Of a stretch of DNA of 64,000 bases, positions 8,533-16,361 are shown piece by piece. Under the pieces are notes generated by a model that searched no databases, was not told the origin of the DNA, and saw only the letters and a list, made by a program, of their open reading frames with translations. The stretch's first letter is position 1. Every line of letters starts with the position of its first letter. This DNA comes from an uncultured Alistipes sp. Lineage in GTDB: Bacteria; Bacteroidota; Bacteroidia; Bacteroidales; Rikenellaceae. The position numbers and the translations under genes are program-made. The stretch spans positions 1 through 64,000 of the forward strand of contig CANBCZ010000005.1 of assembly GCA_947367255.1 (NCBI GenBank), read 5' to 3'.

Positions 8533-8913
8533 CTACGAGAGTTGTGTTTGGCGCGTAGTTTGATTTTGCGCCTCCTCTGCCATCTGACTCTGCAGCTGCA
8601 CCATATTTATAACTGCAGCGCAATCGAGCGCCGGAGCAAGGGTATAGTCGATAGGCATATTCCACTGTATCTGCAGATTGAGCAGCGATGTAGCAATCGG
8701 GTCACTATGCTCCCTACCGATCACTACAGTACAATCCACATCGGTATATTCGGCAAAAAAGAGTGCGCCCAATGCCAACTGGAATGGCGGAACATACTTG
8801 ACAATAATATTCTCGTCCGCGCAACCGCTCTGCTTAAGGCAGGTGAGCGCAGACCATATATCGAGCCCCTCTTCGGCAACGATACCGACCTTTATTTCCG
8901 ATGAAGATATCAT
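8533..8913 (-). CDS. degenerate lumazine synthase (RibH)-like protein
   Basis: A 126-aa protein that aligns by eye with 6,7-dimethyl-8-ribityllumazine synthase: KVGIVAEE matches the first strand, ENIIVKYVPPFQLALGALFFAE matches the vPGAFElPlaak helix-strand region, and VDCTVVIG the next strand. Three catalytic blocks are changed or missing: the RFN loop after strand 1, GAFE (here PPFQ), and the VIRGxTxH phosphate/His loop, which appears deleted. It is also about 25-30 aa short. The neighbouring TPR gene and recF match what I recall of ribH surroundings in Bacteroides. I read it as a diverged paralogue without lumazine synthase activity. Function is unknown. Confidence 0.6.
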   Translation of the reverse strand: MISSSEIKVGIVAEEGLDIWSALTCLKQSGCADENIIVKYVPPFQLALGALFFAEYTDVDCTVVIGREHSDPIATSLLNLQIQWNMPIDYTLAPALDCAAVINMVQLQSQMAEEAQNQTTRQTQLS

Positions 8914-8922
8914 AATTGTTAT

Positions 8923-8957
8923 AAAAAGAGAGTCGAGAGTATTACTCCCAACTCTCC
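8923..8957 (-). terminator. probable terminator of the TPR gene
   Basis: On the minus strand GAGAGT pairs with ACTCTC around a 17-nt loop and is followed by TTTTT. It sits between the TPR gene and the RibH-like gene, so the latter may be expressed by readthrough. Confidence 0.5.
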
Positions 8958-8979
8958 GTCTGTTGTGTCTGTAAAGTTA

Positions 8980-9660
8980 TTACAAAGTACCAACTACCTT
9001 CTCAGCCTCACGAGCCTCTGAAGAGGTAGCATAGTCAGCCTGAAGAGCCTCAAGGCACTTAACAGCCTCAGCCTTGTTACCCAGAGCAGCATAAGCGAGA
9101 ACCTGCTTGTAGAGGTAGAGAGGAGCTGTGTAGATGTTTGCTGAAGCAGCAACAGCCTTCTTGTAGAGAGCAACTGCAGCCTCATACTCGCCCTTCTCAA
9201 CAGCGATATCGCCACGAAGACCGAGGTTCTGAGCGTTTACAACCTCACCCGGGAGCTCGTCTACAGCCTTGTACATTGCAAGATACTTCTCTGCGTTCTC
9301 CAGATCGCCAAGACGGAGGTAGCAGATACCTGCATAGTGCTTTGCAAGGTTACCGGCAACAGTCGAGCCATACTGCTCAACTACATCGAGGAAACCTGCG
9401 CCATTCTCATCACCGTTGAGTGCGAGTGCGAAGTCAGGATTCTCAACGCCGAAACGATCCTGTGCATCTACAATCATCTCTGCAGCCTTCTCTGCATTTG
9501 CATCGATAACCAAGCTCTTTACGAGGTAGCCTGCAACAGCAACTGCCACGATAGCAACCACTGCAATAATCACCTTCTTACCATTCTCCTGGAAGAACTT
9601 CTCTGTCTTGCCAACAGCCTCAACAACTGCTGCATCCTGAGGATTCTGAATTTTTGTCAT
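8980..9660 (-). CDS. membrane-anchored tetratricopeptide repeat protein
   Basis: A 226-aa protein with a short cytoplasmic N-terminus, one transmembrane helix at about residues 28-50 (VIIAVVAIVAVAVAGYLV), then an alpha-helical periplasmic region. At least three TPR-like units are visible, including AKHYAGICYLRLGDLENAEKYL, LRGDIAVEKGEYEAAVALYKKA and KQVLAYAALGNKAEAVKCLEAL (each about 34 residues apart). The topology resembles YfgM-type ancillary scaffolds. It is transcribed divergently from recF and lies upstream of the RibH-like gene. Partner unknown. Confidence 0.8.
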   Translation of the reverse strand: MTKIQNPQDAAVVEAVGKTEKFFQENGKKVIIAVVAIVAVAVAGYLVKSLVIDANAEKAAEMIVDAQDRFGVENPDFALALNGDENGAGFLDVVEQYGSTVAGNLAKHYAGICYLRLGDLENAEKYLAMYKAVDELPGEVVNAQNLGLRGDIAVEKGEYEAAVALYKKAVAASANIYTAPLYLYKQVLAYAALGNKAEAVKCLEALQADYATSSEAREAEKVVGTL

Positions 9661-9708
9661 AATCTGTTTCTCTTTTATTTGTTTTTGTTAATTTTCGTCT
9701 TCAAACTG

Positions 9709-9716
9709 CAAAAATA
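9709..9716 (-). promoter_or_regulatory. -7 box for the TPR gene
   Basis: The minus strand reads TATTTTTG, 48 bp before the start codon at 9660. Confidence 0.55.
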
Positions 9717-9788
9717 AGATTTTTTACGCAATTATCCACCTTTTATATACTTTTTTTTGAAAAATATCATTTGTTCACCACTTTTTCG

Positions 9789-9796
9789 TATCTTTG
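9789..9796 (+). promoter_or_regulatory. -7 box for recF
   Basis: TATCTTTG lies 18 bp before the ATG at 9815. It overlaps an in-frame TTG at 9794, which rules that TTG out as start. Confidence 0.6.
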
Positions 9797-9814
9797 GACA
9801 GAAAAACAAAGGTT

Positions 9815-10900
9815 ATGCGACTAAAGAAACTCTCTCTGATAAATTTCAAGAACCTCGCACAGCAGGATATAGAGCTCGAGCCGAGCATCAACTGCTTTGT
9901 GGGCGACAATGGCACCTGCAAGACAAATATTGTCGATGCCATCCACTACCTTGCAATGTGCAAATCGGCACTCGGTATGAGCGATTCGCAGTGCGTGCTG
10001 CACGGAGAGGAGTTCTTTGTTGTCGATGGTGCTTTTGAGAACGAGGAGGGTCGCAAGGAGCAGGTTATCTGCTCATACAAGCGTGGTAATCAGAAGGTTA
10101 TCAAGCGCAACGACAAGGCATACGAGCGCTTTTCTGACCATATGGGACTTATCCCTACGGTGATTGTCTCCCCTGCCGACTCTATGCTTATCAGCGACTC
10201 TGCCGAGGAGCGCAGAAAGTACATAAACGCCTTTATCTCGCAGTTTGACCGCGACTATCTGGCGGCGATGATTCGCTACAACGGAGCACTTGCCGAGCGA
10301 AACAAATACCTCAAAATAGGCTCCGACGAGCAGATGCTCCTTATCTACGATATGCAGCTTGCGAGTGCGGCAGAGAAGATATACGAGCGTCGCAAGGAGA
10401 TGATTGAAAAGCTGCTGCCGGCAGTTGCCGAGTACTACAAAATTCTCTCGGACGACCGCGAAACGGTATCCCTCGCCTACCGCACAGATTTGGAGGAGGG
10501 AGAGCTGACAGAGTTGCTGCTTAAATCGCGCGAAAAGGACCTTATTTTGGGTCATACAACAGTCGGCATCCACCGCGACGATATACACTTTACTATCGGC
10601 GATGTACCACTGAGAAAGTACGGCTCGCAGGGGCAGCAGAAGTCCTTTATCATTGCATTAAAACTTGCTCAGTATCAGATAATTGCAGAGCAGACAGGCA
10701 AGACGCCGATACTGCTGCTTGACGATGTTTTCGACAAGCTCGACGAGAGCCGCGTGGCAGAGCTTATAGCCCTTGTGGCGAGCGATAGTTTCGGTCAAAT
10801 CGTAATCACCGACTGCAGCCACGAGCGTATGGAGCGACTACTGGCAAACAGCGGTGCAGATTACAAACTTTTTGATGTCACTTACGGAAAAGTTTTATGA
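9815..10900 (+). CDS. recF: DNA replication and repair protein RecF
   Basis: A 361-aa SMC-like ATPase that loads RecA at gapped DNA with RecO and RecR. MRLKKLSLINFKNLAQ is the typical first strand. The signature GSQGQQKSFIIALKLAQ and Walker B ILLLDDVFDKLDESR are intact. Walker A is unusual: GDNGTCKTN has Cys35 where the last glycine before Lys36 is expected (codon TGC at 9917-9919; one base change from GGC). This could weaken ATP binding or be a sequence error. The gene overlaps the DUF721 gene by 4 nt (ATGA), so the two are translationally coupled. Start set by the promoter at 9789. Confidence 0.92.
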   Translation: MRLKKLSLINFKNLAQQDIELEPSINCFVGDNGTCKTNIVDAIHYLAMCKSALGMSDSQCVLHGEEFFVVDGAFENEEGRKEQVICSYKRGNQKVIKRNDKAYERFSDHMGLIPTVIVSPADSMLISDSAEERRKYINAFISQFDRDYLAAMIRYNGALAERNKYLKIGSDEQMLLIYDMQLASAAEKIYERRKEMIEKLLPAVAEYYKILSDDRETVSLAYRTDLEEGELTELLLKSREKDLILGHTTVGIHRDDIHFTIGDVPLRKYGSQGQQKSFIIALKLAQYQIIAEQTGKTPILLLDDVFDKLDESRVAELIALVASDSFGQIVITDCSHERMERLLANSGADYKLFDVTYGKVL

Positions 10901-11187
10901 AAAGAAGAGAGCCAAGACCTATAGGAGAACTTTTTGACCAACTCTTCAAGAGTCCCAACATCGCAGCAAAGATTGCCGAGGGAGGATTGCCAAACACTTG
11001 GCGCGAGGTTGTCGGACCGATGGTCGCCGAGCAGACTCGTCAAGTACGCTTTGTGCAGGGTACACTCTATGTCCATGTCACCTCTGCCGTTATCCGTACT
11101 GAACTGATGATGCAGCGCGATGCCCTCGTGCGAGCAATTAACGCACACGCAGGCATCGACATTGTAAAACAGGTTGTAGTGCAATAA
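10897..11187 (+). CDS. DUF721 (DciA-like) protein
   Basis: A 96-aa protein of the DUF721 family, whose member DciA helps the replicative helicase in bacteria without DnaC. LPNTWREVVGPMVAEQTRQVRFVQGTLYVHVTSAVIRTELMMQR has the family's W-x-x-[VI]-[VG]-G...T and VxV...EL patterns. Its ATG overlaps the recF stop, matching a recF-DUF721 pairing seen in other bacteria. It is somewhat shorter than well-studied DciA proteins, being essentially the core domain. Confidence 0.82.
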   Translation: MKRREPRPIGELFDQLFKSPNIAAKIAEGGLPNTWREVVGPMVAEQTRQVRFVQGTLYVHVTSAVIRTELMMQRDALVRAINAHAGIDIVKQVVVQ

Positions 11188-11222
11188 AATCTACAACTTA
11201 AACAACTGATTATCAATAAATT

Positions 11223-11254
11223 ATATTCGATGTCCAAAATCGGATATTTTTTTT
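11223..11254 (+). terminator. terminator of the recF-DUF721 operon
   Basis: ATATTCGA (11223-11230) pairs with TCGGATAT (11240-11247), with one G-U pair, followed by seven more T. Confidence 0.7.
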
Positions 11255-11346
11255 GTGCATAATTTAGCATATAAAACCATTTTTTTGTCGTACCTTGCAC
11301 CGTTAAATGGGCAATAACTAATTATATATAACCAATTTACATTTTT

Positions 11347-14196
11347 ATGAAAAAATTCACTTTTATACTATCGCGTTTAGTGATGGTATTCGCAGCAATC
11401 GCAATGGTTGCCTGCAACAATGACACCACCGATCCAAATCCGAATCCAGATCCAACTCCGCCTCCGACTCCGACACCCGAGTTGGAGGTTAAGATGGAGG
11501 CGGTGCTTGTATCTGCCGGCACATCTACTGCCGAGATTAAGCTTACTACACTCAACATCGGTCAGTACGCATACTCTGTAGATGTTGCAGGCTCTAACAC
11601 CGAGCTTACTCCGGACATTATCTTTGCTCTCGGCACAAGCTACGAGTGTAAGGATGGTGAGAACACTGTTGTTGTAGAGGACCTTACCCCTGACACCTCT
11701 TATGTTGTAACAATTGCAGGTGCTACTGTAGAGGATGAGTTCTACGAGAACGTTGTAAAGGTTGAGCTTACAACTTCAACTTTCACTGACGAGCTCACAA
11801 TCTTCGATGTTGACTATATGTCTATCTCTGCGCACCTCAACTACCCTAAGGAGCAGGTGCAGCCAGGTAACGTTATCAAATGGGCTATTGCTGAGTTCCC
11901 ACTCTATTACGAGAACTTGACTATGAAGGGTTACTCTGATGCAGATATGCTCAACTCTTACAATGACGAGTATTACCACACAGCTATTACAGAGTCTACA
12001 ACTTGGAAATTCTGTGAGGAGAATGGCTACCTCGATGAAGAGAGCTCATACTACGGTCCTATCGTTCCTGGTCAGCCTATGTATCTGCTTCTCGGTGAGT
12101 TTGCTTACACCGACCAGCACCCTATCTATGCAAACTGGACAAATGGCTACTATTTGCCACTCTTCGATAGAGATAACTTCCTTAGAGACTATGCAGCAAC
12201 AGGTTACAAGAAGGTGCCTGATCAGAGCCAGTACTGGAGCGGTTACAACCGTCGCGAGTTTATGGAGGCAAAGGCTCCTTCAAAGATGAGTGCAAAGTGT
12301 GACGTTAAGATGGATCTGACCCCACGTGGTGGTAAGATTACCATCACACCTGCCGAGGGTATCTATGGTTACTGCTTCGCTATTATTGAACCATCACTCC
12401 AGATGCAGATTCTCCCACTGCTCAACAACCAGACAAAGTATATGCAGTGGTACATCACCTCTTATCACTCATTTGCAAATAGCGTCTCTTTGACAAGTTT
12501 TGGCCCTATCGAGATGAATCTCGAGGAGTTCTATGATATGAAGCAGAACACCGAGTACACTCTCCACATCACAGCACTGGGCGACGAGACTGGTTCTAAG
12601 CAGTCTTATGCAACTCACAAGTTCACCCTTCCTAAGGCTACAAAGCCAGCCTCAAAGGTTACTGTTAAGGCTATCGACAACCCTAATGGTGAGAACGTTT
12701 GGAATCAGGCTTGGTTTAACATCAAGTGTGAGAGCGGTGACGCATATAAGGTTCGCTACATTGCTAACTACGAGCGTGAGTGGATGGCTGTAGTCAACAG
12801 CTATACAAAGTACGGTTATACTGAGGCTGACGCTTTGGAGATGCTTCTCAGCTCATACGGTGCATCATTCTCTGCTGAGGAGGTTGCTGCTATCAACTCT
12901 GCAGAGGGTTACAACATCCGCTTTGACAGCCGTGCAGATGCAAATACCTTCCTTGGTGTTCGTGTTATGAACGACGAGGGTACTGTTTCTACTGCTGTAG
13001 GTCAGTGTCGCACCGTTAAGGAGCCATTTGCAACTCCTGTAAATTCACCACTCTTCGAGGAGCTTAAGGGCGAGTGGACTGCTACTACAACTATCCAGTA
13101 CAACCACTACCACTACTGCCAGGCTCCGGGTGATACAAACCACGACTGTGGTAAGCTCTACAAGGGCGACGGTAAGTATACTATCATTACAGAGGACGAC
13201 ACCGACAACAACTACATCGTACAGGCTACTGAGCAGATATCAAGCAAGGTTGTTATTGGCGAGATTGGTTACGAGGCTACACTCCCTGAGGAGGTATACC
13301 AGCTCTTCTTCAACTCTTCATCTCTCAAGACCAAGGAGGAGGTAGATGCTGTATATGACCAGTTTAAGACTACTGTTGATGACTTCAACGCTGCAACTCG
13401 TGGTCAGAACCGTATCCTCTGCCAGGGCTTTGAGCTCGAGTACGATGCTGACAAGATCTCTTGCGGTGTTCCTGAGCACAACGACCAGCCAGATGGTAAG
13501 CTCTATACACAGTTTGCTTCTCCTTACGACTTGTTCATCGCTGACGAGAAGACATACTCTGCATACAACTACGAGTCACCAGTATTCGACTTTGGTCCAA
13601 AGTGGTACCTTGAGATTGATGCTAACGGCAACGTTACTGCACCATTCAACACCAACTACTTCGCACCTATGTCACAGTGGGTACAGGATGGTAGCGTATA
13701 TCAGTTCGTTGGTTTGAGCCAGAGTGCATCACTCCCTTATGTTCGTGATGCTGATGGTAATATTATCAATGCTCACTTCCCAGTTACTATCTCTGCGGAT
13801 AAGAACACTATTACCATCAACCCTCTCAAGCACACTTACTCAACTACGGATGAGAATGGTATTACAGTTACCAAGACTGAGGATTTCTATCCAAACATCG
13901 GTCGTGATTACAACGGTCAGCTCCAGTTCTACAGCCGCATCGTTGCCCCTATCGTTCTTACTCGTAAGGGTGCTGCTACACCAGCCTCTGCAAAGGTTGC
14001 TCCTGCAGCTGTTAATGGTGGTCAGATCAAGTCTCTTGATAAGGTTCAGACTGTTACAGCTCCTAAGAGCCGTACAGCTCTCCCTGCAACCAATGCTGTA
14101 GAGGCTCCTGCAAAGGTTAAGTACCACGTTCTCTCTGCTGAGGAGTTCAATGCTAACTGCAAGAAGAACTTCGAGAAGCGTCTGGGCATTAACTAA
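11347..14196 (+). CDS. large surface lipoprotein with Ig/FN3-like repeats
   Basis: A 949-aa lipoprotein. The N-terminus ends in a lipobox with Cys at residue 23 (VACNNDTTD); the following Asn/Asp residues suit outer-membrane export in Bacteroidota. Residues about 30-44 are an Asp-Pro/Pro-Thr linker. Residues about 45-140 resemble an Ig/FN3-type beta-sandwich (ELTTSTFTDELTIF closes it). Several further beta-rich segments follow (about 320-450, 450-580), then a long C-terminal part with Tyr- and Asp-rich stretches and a Pro-Ala-rich segment near 880-930. No catalytic motif recognised. It ends at a strong terminator, just before a thioredoxin-like/Omp28 operon. Probably a surface adhesin or glycan/peptide-binding protein, which is inference. 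Confidence 0.7.
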   Translation: MKKFTFILSRLVMVFAAIAMVACNNDTTDPNPNPDPTPPPTPTPELEVKMEAVLVSAGTSTAEIKLTTLNIGQYAYSVDVAGSNTELTPDIIFALGTSYECKDGENTVVVEDLTPDTSYVVTIAGATVEDEFYENVVKVELTTSTFTDELTIFDVDYMSISAHLNYPKEQVQPGNVIKWAIAEFPLYYENLTMKGYSDADMLNSYNDEYYHTAITESTTWKFCEENGYLDEESSYYGPIVPGQPMYLLLGEFAYTDQHPIYANWTNGYYLPLFDRDNFLRDYAATGYKKVPDQSQYWSGYNRREFMEAKAPSKMSAKCDVKMDLTPRGGKITITPAEGIYGYCFAIIEPSLQMQILPLLNNQTKYMQWYITSYHSFANSVSLTSFGPIEMNLEEFYDMKQNTEYTLHITALGDETGSKQSYATHKFTLPKATKPASKVTVKAIDNPNGENVWNQAWFNIKCESGDAYKVRYIANYEREWMAVVNSYTKYGYTEADALEMLLSSYGASFSAEEVAAINSAEGYNIRFDSRADANTFLGVRVMNDEGTVSTAVGQCRTVKEPFATPVNSPLFEELKGEWTATTTIQYNHYHYCQAPGDTNHDCGKLYKGDGKYTIITEDDTDNNYIVQATEQISSKVVIGEIGYEATLPEEVYQLFFNSSSLKTKEEVDAVYDQFKTTVDDFNAATRGQNRILCQGFELEYDADKISCGVPEHNDQPDGKLYTQFASPYDLFIADEKTYSAYNYESPVFDFGPKWYLEIDANGNVTAPFNTNYFAPMSQWVQDGSVYQFVGLSQSASLPYVRDADGNIINAHFPVTISADKNTITINPLKHTYSTTDENGITVTKTEDFYPNIGRDYNGQLQFYSRIVAPIVLTRKGAATPASAKVAPAAVNGGQIKSLDKVQTVTAPKSRTALPATNAVEAPAKVKYHVLSAEEFNANCKKNFEKRLGIN

Positions 14197-14206
14197 TTCG
14201 CAACAC

Positions 14207-14252
14207 AACACCGCCATTGACTCCCGTAACAAGGTGCCAATGGCGTGTTTTT
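14207..14252 (+). terminator. intrinsic terminator after the 949-aa lipoprotein gene
   Basis: Left arm ending CCGCCATTG and right arm CAATGGCG pair closely with one bulged C, followed by TGTTTTT. Confidence 0.75.
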
Positions 14253-14265
14253 AACAAAACACTCT

Positions 14266-14751
14266 ATGAAAAAACTATTTTGTCTTGCATTTGCGCTGAT
14301 TGCTGCATTCACAGCATCGGCACAGCAGCTGCCCGATGTAAAGATCGAGAACCACGAGGGTAAGATTATCTCTGTGCGCGAGCTTACAGGCAAGCCGCTG
14401 ATTATCTGCTACTGGTCTATCACCTGCAAGCCATGTATTCAGGAGCTGATGACCATCCTTGACCAGATTGAGGATTGGAAGGCAGAGGCAGACTTTGAGG
14501 TTGTTGCCGTATCTGTCGATGATGCTCGTCTGAAGGCTACAGCCAAGGCTAAGGCGAATGTCTTCAAGGACTCTTTTATCTGTCTGTTTGATGCAAATCA
14601 GGATCTGAAGCGTGCAATGAATGTTTCACTTACTCCGCAGAGCTTTGTTGTAGACAGCAAGGGCAATATCGTCTACTCTCACACCGGCTACACTCCGGGC
14701 AGTGAGCAGGAGCTGATTGACAAGGTTATCAAAATCTCCAAGAAGAAGTAA
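14266..14751 (+). CDS. exported thioredoxin-like (TlpA/redoxin family) protein
   Basis: A 161-aa protein with a signal peptide (MKKLFCLAFALIAAFTASAQ) and one thioredoxin fold. The redox motif is CKPC in WSITCKPCIQEL; the conserved cis-proline region appears as LTPQSFVVDSKGNIVYSHTGY. It should exchange disulfides with periplasmic partners. It is the first gene of a tight three-gene operon with a DUF6029 barrel protein (2-nt gap) and an Omp28-type lipoprotein that itself has a CGYC motif. The start was taken at the ATG that opens the signal peptide rather than an upstream in-frame GTG lying in the terminator. Confidence 0.85.
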   Translation: MKKLFCLAFALIAAFTASAQQLPDVKIENHEGKIISVRELTGKPLIICYWSITCKPCIQELMTILDQIEDWKAEADFEVVAVSVDDARLKATAKAKANVFKDSFICLFDANQDLKRAMNVSLTPQSFVVDSKGNIVYSHTGYTPGSEQELIDKVIKISKKK

Positions 14752-14753
14752 CT

Positions 14754-16355
14754 ATGAAGAAATTTATCATCTCTGTCGTTGCCGTATGCTCGACCCTTGC
14801 AGCCACTGCACAGATCAGTTTAGGCGAGAAGGGTGGTGTGATTTCGGGTAGCGTCGAGAGTAACAACATTGTCTATTTCAACGACAAGGCGCTCTCTACC
14901 CCTGCTCCCAAGACCCACTTCGGCTCTAACGACTATATAAAGGTCGATTATGCCATTGACCGCTTCTCTGCAGGTATTCAGGTGGAGACCTATCTGCCGG
15001 CACTGCAGGGTTATGAGATTGGAAGCTATGGTCTTGGCAAGATGCACGACTTCAAGGTGCTCATACCGCAGGTATATGCACAGTGGCAGGATAAGAGTTA
15101 CTCTGTAACTGTCGGAAATATCTTCGACCAGTTCGGTAACGGACTTATCTTCCGCACCTTCGAGGATCGCCAGCTCGGTTTCAACAACGGTATGCTCGGT
15201 GCGCGCGTTACTGCAAATATCGGCAACTATGTCGCTGTAAAGGCGCTCTATGGTCGTCCACGCCTCTATACCAACTACAAGACCGGTTGGGCAGGTGGTG
15301 CCGATCTGAGCCTCTCGCTGGGCGATATGTTCGGTTTTAAGCAGGGTGCGCTCTTTGTTGAGGGTAGCTATGCAAACCGCTACGAGAAGCTCGGTACATC
15401 TACTGCCGAGAATCTGCTCAATATGTACTCTGCACGCCTCAACTTCGATATGGCGGGCTTTTCCCTGCGTGGCGAGTATGTCGGCAAGGGCAAAGACTAC
15501 GCTGCAAGCGCTGAGGGACACAAGGGTCAGGCAGTATATGGCGAGGTTGGTTATGCAAAGGGTGGCTTCAGCTTTACCGCTATGGGTCGTATGCTCGACA
15601 GAATGGCAACTCCGCTCACCTTTGACGGCACAGGTACAGGCAATACCCTTAACTACCTGCCGGCACTGACTCGTCAGTATACCTATATGCTTGCCAACCT
15701 CAACCCTTATCAGGTAAATGCCGAGGGCGAGTTGGGTGGTCAGGCTGACTTCTACTACTCATATCGCAGTCAGAGCAACCGCTACCGCTACTGGAACTTC
15801 CACCTCAACTACTCGACATACTACACCCTGCGCAAGAGTCAGGCAAAGAGCGGAAATCGCGAGCTGCTCTGGCAGGATATCAACTTCGATGTCGAGCGTC
15901 AGTGGTCAAAGAAGCTCAAGACTACACTCCTCTACTCTTTCCAGGAGTGGAACCCATATCACGGCTACCACCACCGCACATATGTATCGAACATCTTTGT
16001 TGCTGATGTTCAGTACAAGTTCGACCGCAAGAAGTCACTGCGCGTGGAGGCTCAGTACCTGCTCTCGGGCGAATATGAGGGTGACTGGGTAGCGGGTCTG
16101 GTTGAGTTTAACCTTGCACCGCGCTGGAGCTTCTTTGTGAGCGATATGTACAACCACGGTCGCACTGACAAGAACGGCGAGTACAAGGGCACAAAGAAGA
16201 ACTACTACTCTGTTGGTGGCAGCTACACAATCAAGCGCACACGCATCCAGCTCAGCTACGGACGCAACCGCGCAGGATATATCTGCTCGGGCGGTGTGTG
16301 CCGCTACTCTCCTGAGTATAACGGAATTAACATTGCTGTAACCTCTTCATTCTAA
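14754..16355 (+). CDS. DUF6029-family outer membrane protein
   Basis: A 533-aa protein with a signal peptide (cleavage near ATAQ) followed by alternating strands with many aromatic residues, a pattern of a large outer membrane beta-barrel. It ends in EYNGINIAVTSSF with a terminal Phe, as expected for BAM-dependent insertion. I recognise it as DUF6029, a Bacteroidetes family of unknown function. VTVGNIFDQFGNGLIFRTFEDRQLGFNN is a well-conserved block near residues 119-146. Near the C-terminus there are two Cys (ICSGGVC). Its position between a thioredoxin-like protein and an Omp28-type thioredoxin-like lipoprotein suggests all three share a surface redox or assembly task. Confidence 0.75.
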   Translation: MKKFIISVVAVCSTLAATAQISLGEKGGVISGSVESNNIVYFNDKALSTPAPKTHFGSNDYIKVDYAIDRFSAGIQVETYLPALQGYEIGSYGLGKMHDFKVLIPQVYAQWQDKSYSVTVGNIFDQFGNGLIFRTFEDRQLGFNNGMLGARVTANIGNYVAVKALYGRPRLYTNYKTGWAGGADLSLSLGDMFGFKQGALFVEGSYANRYEKLGTSTAENLLNMYSARLNFDMAGFSLRGEYVGKGKDYAASAEGHKGQAVYGEVGYAKGGFSFTAMGRMLDRMATPLTFDGTGTGNTLNYLPALTRQYTYMLANLNPYQVNAEGELGGQADFYYSYRSQSNRYRYWNFHLNYSTYYTLRKSQAKSGNRELLWQDINFDVERQWSKKLKTTLLYSFQEWNPYHGYHHRTYVSNIFVADVQYKFDRKKSLRVEAQYLLSGEYEGDWVAGLVEFNLAPRWSFFVSDMYNHGRTDKNGEYKGTKKNYYSVGGSYTIKRTRIQLSYGRNRAGYICSGGVCRYSPEYNGINIAVTSSF

Positions 16356-16361
16356 GGCTCT

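Noticed and set aside
9794..9814. Earlier recF start at the TTG at 9794
   Set aside because: The codon is part of the -7 box TATCTTTG.
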